The translations under genes were made by a program, and so were the position numbers. The notes under the pieces were generated by a model. It did not search any database, was not told where the DNA came from, and saw nothing but the letters and a program-made list of their open reading frames with translations. From Candidatus Paceibacter sp. (lineage in GTDB: Bacteria; Patescibacteriota; Patescibacteriia; SG8-24; DYFX01), in contig DYFX01000015.1 in assembly GCA_020724945.1 (NCBI GenBank), forward strand, positions 1-18,804: a stretch of 18,804 bases of DNA. Reading direction: 5' to 3'. Of the stretch, positions 16,335-18,804 are shown piece by piece; the stretch's first letter is position 1; each line of letters starts with the position of its first letter.

Positions 16335-17000
16335 ATGAACGCCCGCCCGCCTCTCACCCACCTCCTCGCCATCACGCTCGCCCTGGCCGTCCTGGCCGCG
16401 GGCGCGTGGTTCTATACCAACGCCAACGATCCGGTCGAGGGGATCCCATCCGTCGTCACGGCGCCGCCCGAAGAAGCTCCTGCCGACGCCGCCGCTTGCG
16501 AAGCCGCCGGAGGCGTCTGGAATGAATGCGCGTCCGCCTGCCCGCCCGACGCCGAAATCTGCGTCCTGATGTGCGTCCAGAAGTGCGAAGGCCTCGCGGA
16601 AGGGGAGTCGGTCGCGCATCTCTACTTCCCGAACGCGGATCTCGACCCCGAGCACCTGGATTGTTCGGTCGTCTTCCCCGTGCGCCGCGCGCTCCTGGCC
16701 GACGGACCCGTCGAGGGTCCCCGCGCCGCGCTCGAAGCGCTGCTGAAGGGCCCGACCGACGCCGAGAAGTCGGCGGGGCATTTCACGAGCCTGCCCGACG
16801 GACTGGAGATCCGATCGTTCTCCGTCGCGAGCGGCGTGGCCAGCGTGGATTTCGGCGCCGAACTCGGGCGCGTCGCCGGTTCCTGCCGCGTGCAGTCCAT
16901 CCGCGCGCAGATCGAGCGGACGCTCCTGCAGTATCCGGGCATCACGGCCGCCGTCATCAGCGTGATGGGCGGCTCGCCTGACGAAGCGCTCCAGCCGTGA
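16335..17000 (+). CDS. Exported GerMN-domain protein
   Basis: A 221-residue protein with an N-terminal anchor or signal helix (about 8-27). A cysteine-rich patch follows at residues 54-85 (CEAAGGVWNECASACPPDAEIC, MCVQKC). The GerMN fold spans about residues 92-215, recognised by HLYFPNA, the VVFPVRRALL strand, GPRAALEALLKGPTDAEK, the LPDGLEIRSFSVASGVASVDFGAEL beta-hairpin, and the terminal helix and strand with QIERTLLQYPGITAAVISVMGG. GerMN domains occur in the spore germination protein GerM and in exported proteins of non-spore-formers such as LpqB. Here a peptidoglycan or envelope role is plausible but unproven. The stop overlaps a GTG start of the next gene (GTGA), with an ATG three bases after the stop. 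Confidence 0.85.
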   Translation: MNARPPLTHLLAITLALAVLAAGAWFYTNANDPVEGIPSVVTAPPEEAPADAAACEAAGGVWNECASACPPDAEICVLMCVQKCEGLAEGESVAHLYFPNADLDPEHLDCSVVFPVRRALLADGPVEGPRAALEALLKGPTDAEKSAGHFTSLPDGLEIRSFSVASGVASVDFGAELGRVAGSCRVQSIRAQIERTLLQYPGITAAVISVMGGSPDEALQP

Positions 17001-17002
17001 CT

Positions 17003-17464
17003 ATGAAAGACGCCAAGCTCCCGCCGCAGGAAATCGAGCACCTCTTCGCCGCCGGCTGGGCGGCGCTCCAGTCCGGCATGTTGAGCGAGGCTGAAGAGGC
17101 CTTCATCGGCGTGCTCGCCGGCGATCCGCATCATGCCGACGCGCTCTCCGGACTCGGCACCGTCGCCTTCCACGAGAAGCGCCTCGACGAGGCGGAGGCC
17201 ATGCACGGGAAGGCGTTGAAGGAGGCGCTGAAGTTCTTCAAGGGCAAGATGCCGACGCATGTCGACTGGGACGCCCCGCACGACCGCTCGCTCCTGCGCG
17301 CCCTGCACGGCCTCGCGCTCGTCGCCTACCGCCGCGGCGACACGAAGGACGCCGAAAAGCGCTTCAGCGAGATCCTGAAACTCAATCCGAAAGATAACAC
17401 CGGCGCCAAGCTGCTCTTGGCCGACATCCGGAAGGGGCGCAAGCGCTGGGACCAGGATGCGTAA
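17003..17464 (+). CDS. TPR-repeat protein
   Basis: About 153 residues forming three tetratricopeptide repeats, likely a protein-interaction scaffold. Repeats run at about 10-43 (AGWAALQSGMLSEAEEAFIG), 44-77 (ADALSGLGTVAFHEKRLDEAEA) and 96-130 (LLRALHGLALVAYRRGDTKDAEKRF), with the canonical small-large residue pattern and NPKD at the end of the third. There is no signal peptide or membrane helix, so it is probably cytoplasmic. The start is uncertain: a GTG at 16997 overlaps the GerMN stop (GTGA), while the ATG at 17003 fits the otherwise ATG-only starts here. The stop overlaps the next gene by 8 bases, indicating coupling to the membrane-anchored kelch protein. Confidence 0.82.
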   Translation: MKDAKLPPQEIEHLFAAGWAALQSGMLSEAEEAFIGVLAGDPHHADALSGLGTVAFHEKRLDEAEAMHGKALKEALKFFKGKMPTHVDWDAPHDRSLLRALHGLALVAYRRGDTKDAEKRFSEILKLNPKDNTGAKLLLADIRKGRKRWDQDA

Positions 17465-18500
17465 GCTCTACGGGCTCGTCTTCATCGGGATCGTCGTCGG
17501 GGCGTATCTGCACTATGTCCAGGGTTGGGATTGGGCGCGCCTCCGCCGCGAACCGGCCGTGGCGTTTTTCTTTCCGGAAGACGCGTCGGCCACGACGACG
17601 CCCATCGGACAGCGCGGCGTCGGCACGCACTGGGAGACCGTGAAGCCGATGCCGGAGCCGCGCGCCGATTTCGGCGCGGCCGTGCTCGGCAACACCATCT
17701 ATGTCGTCGGCGGCGTCGACGGTTATTTCCGCACGCTCTCCACCGCGCTGGCCTACGACATCGGCGCCGACGCCTGGCGGCCCATCGCGCGGCTGCCGCA
17801 GGCCGTGCATCATCCCGCCGTCGTCTCGGACGGAGAGCGCATCTATGTCATCGGCGGGCTGACGGGCCTCGCCTCGCGGCCGATGGACGATGTCTTCGCC
17901 TACGATCCGCAGAAGGACGCCTGGGAACAGCTCGGACGCCTGAACGATTTCCGCGGCGCCTCGGGCGCGGCCGCGCTCGACGGCACGGTCTATGTCGTGG
18001 GCGGCGTCACGACCGCCGGCGCCGGCGACGCGTTCGAGTACTACGATCCCGCGCGTTCCGGCTGGAACGGATTGAAGCCCATGCCGACGCCGCGCACGCA
18101 TCTCGCGGCCGCCGGCGCCGCGGGAAAGATCTTCGCGATCGGCGGACGCCGAGGATCGATCGCCCGGAACCTCGCGACGACTGAGGCCTACGACCCGAAA
18201 TCCATGACTTGGGAGGCGCTTCCGGACATGACCGTGGCGCGCAGCGGCCATGCCGTGGCGGCGCTGGGCGGCCGCGTCTACGCCTTCGGCGGCGAGACGC
18301 CGGAGGGCACCGTCGCGGAAGTCGAGGTCTACGATCCGGCCAAGAAGTCCTGGTCGACCTTGCCGCAGGCGATGCCGAGCCCGCGCCACGGGATCGCCGC
18401 CGTCGCCTGGAAGGACCGCGTCTATGTCATCGGCGGCGGACGCCGGAAAGGCCTCACGGTCAGCGATCTCCACGAGGTCCTCATCATCGCCCGCGAATGA
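17457..18500 (+). CDS. Membrane-anchored kelch-repeat beta-propeller protein
   Basis: A 347-residue protein with an N-terminal signal anchor (about 4-24, LYGLVFIGIVVGAYLHYVQGW) and a linker to about residue 58. Six kelch motifs follow, each with the double glycine after a hydrophobic strand: IYVVGGVDG, IYVIGGLTG, VYVVGGVTT, IFAIGGRRG, VYAFGGETP and VYVIGGGRR. Most are followed by a Tyr-Asp-x and a Trp (for example AYDIGADAW). This predicts a six-bladed propeller outside the membrane, used for binding or, in some families, sialic-acid or sugar chemistry; no catalytic signature is evident. The ATG overlaps the TPR gene by 8 bases. A terminator begins 4 bases after the stop. It is the last gene of the five-gene unit. 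Confidence 0.9.
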   Translation: MRKLYGLVFIGIVVGAYLHYVQGWDWARLRREPAVAFFFPEDASATTTPIGQRGVGTHWETVKPMPEPRADFGAAVLGNTIYVVGGVDGYFRTLSTALAYDIGADAWRPIARLPQAVHHPAVVSDGERIYVIGGLTGLASRPMDDVFAYDPQKDAWEQLGRLNDFRGASGAAALDGTVYVVGGVTTAGAGDAFEYYDPARSGWNGLKPMPTPRTHLAAAGAAGKIFAIGGRRGSIARNLATTEAYDPKSMTWEALPDMTVARSGHAVAALGGRVYAFGGETPEGTVAEVEVYDPAKKSWSTLPQAMPSPRHGIAAVAWKDRVYVIGGGRRKGLTVSDLHEVLIIARE

Positions 18501-18504
18501 AAAA

Positions 18505-18529
18505 GACGACCCTTCACGGGGTCGTCGTC
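18505..18529. terminator. Bidirectional terminator between the kelch and TrpF-like genes
   Basis: Arms GACGACCC (18505-18512) and GGGTCGTC (18519-18526) form an 8-bp stem. On the minus strand it is followed by five T residues (excellent terminator); on the plus strand only by GTCGTTT. The loop holds the stop TGA (18516-18514) of the minus-strand gene. Confidence 0.75.
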
Positions 18530-18804
18530 GTTTCGCTCGTGCGGATCGGCATGATGCCGCAGGAACGGTAGATGAACTGCCGGGCTTTCTCGCCGTCGAG
18601 CGCATCCTGCTTGTCGCGTACGCCGCTTTCGGCGTCGATCGACAGGTCCGGCCACCAGTCGAAGAAGCGCTTGAGATCCACGACCGAAGCGGAATCGAGA
18701 CCGCCGGCGATGCCGATGCCGAAGCCGCCGTCCTTGGCGCCGCCGAAGGCGCCGTAGAGCGTCTCGAGGACGCGCGCCGCTTCGACCAGGTCGATCGGCT
18801 GGCC
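18514..18804 (-). CDS. C-terminal 96 residues of a TrpF-like TIM-barrel protein (cut by right window edge)
   Basis: The open frame enters from the right edge and ends in TGA at 18516-18514. It contains GIGIAGGLDSASVVDL, like the phosphate-binding strand 7 loop of phosphoribosylanthranilate isomerase (LAGGLNPENV), then LSIDAESGVRDK, like the strand 8 VDVSSGVE motif, and a helix DGEKARQFIYRSCG. This suggests a TrpF or related (beta-alpha)8 enzyme, seen from about strand 7 onward. The tail TSETTTTP is unusual because it is encoded by the terminator stem. The N-terminal catalytic half is outside the window, so the exact enzyme is uncertain. It is convergent with the kelch gene. Confidence 0.55.
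   Translation of the reverse strand, partial: GQPIDLVEAARVLETLYGAFGGAKDGGFGIGIAGGLDSASVVDLKRFFDWWPDLSIDAESGVRDKQDALDGEKARQFIYRSCGIMPIRTSETTTTP

Overview
This is a gene-dense, GC-rich bacterial chromosome segment (G+C roughly two thirds by eye), and I see no plasmid, phage or CRISPR content. The best guess for the host is a GC-rich member of the Patescibacteria (Candidate Phyla Radiation). That is an inference from a divergent MurG nucleotide-binding loop, start codons preceded directly by Pribnow boxes with no Shine-Dalgarno sequence, many small orphan membrane proteins, a TM0106-type nuclease, and the short repeat inside lon. TGA is a normal stop after several intact conserved proteins, so the TGA=Gly code of Gracilibacteria/Absconditabacteria is excluded. 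I cannot name a species.

Layout. (1) 1-1004, minus: the N-terminal 334 residues of a PilB/GspE-type pilus or secretion ATPase, running off the left edge. (2) 1051-9601, plus: a small membrane protein, mraY, lon, ftsW and murG (a dcw-like cell-wall block with lon inside and murD/murC absent), then an exported cyclophilin, a small anchored beta-rich protein, and a TM0106-family RecB-like/RNase H-like nuclease. (3) 9647-15482, minus: a uridine-kinase-like/CYTH fusion with its own promoter, downstream of a three-gene operon (898-aa surface protein, sensor histidine kinase, PAS protein) joined by ATGA overlaps. (4) 15554-15724, minus: a 56-aa protein with 12 cysteines. (5) 15799-18500, plus: five tightly packed genes (two small membrane proteins, a GerMN-domain protein, a TPR protein and a membrane-anchored kelch propeller). 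(6) 18514-18804, minus: the C-terminus of a TrpF-like TIM-barrel protein, cut by the right edge.

Themes. Peptidoglycan synthesis is represented by MraY (lipid I), MurG (lipid II) and FtsW (glycan polymerisation). Lon and an exported prolyl isomerase serve protein quality control. Several gene sets face the envelope: the pilus ATPase, the surface protein with its kinase, and the GerMN/kelch set. The most striking non-coding properties are extended -10 boxes lying immediately upstream of ATGs (leaderless-type starts), four intrinsic terminators whose loops contain the stop codon of the gene they end, and a strong depletion of the tetranucleotide ACGT across the whole window. No intergenic gap exceeds about 75 bases, so no stretch over 300 bases lacks a gene.
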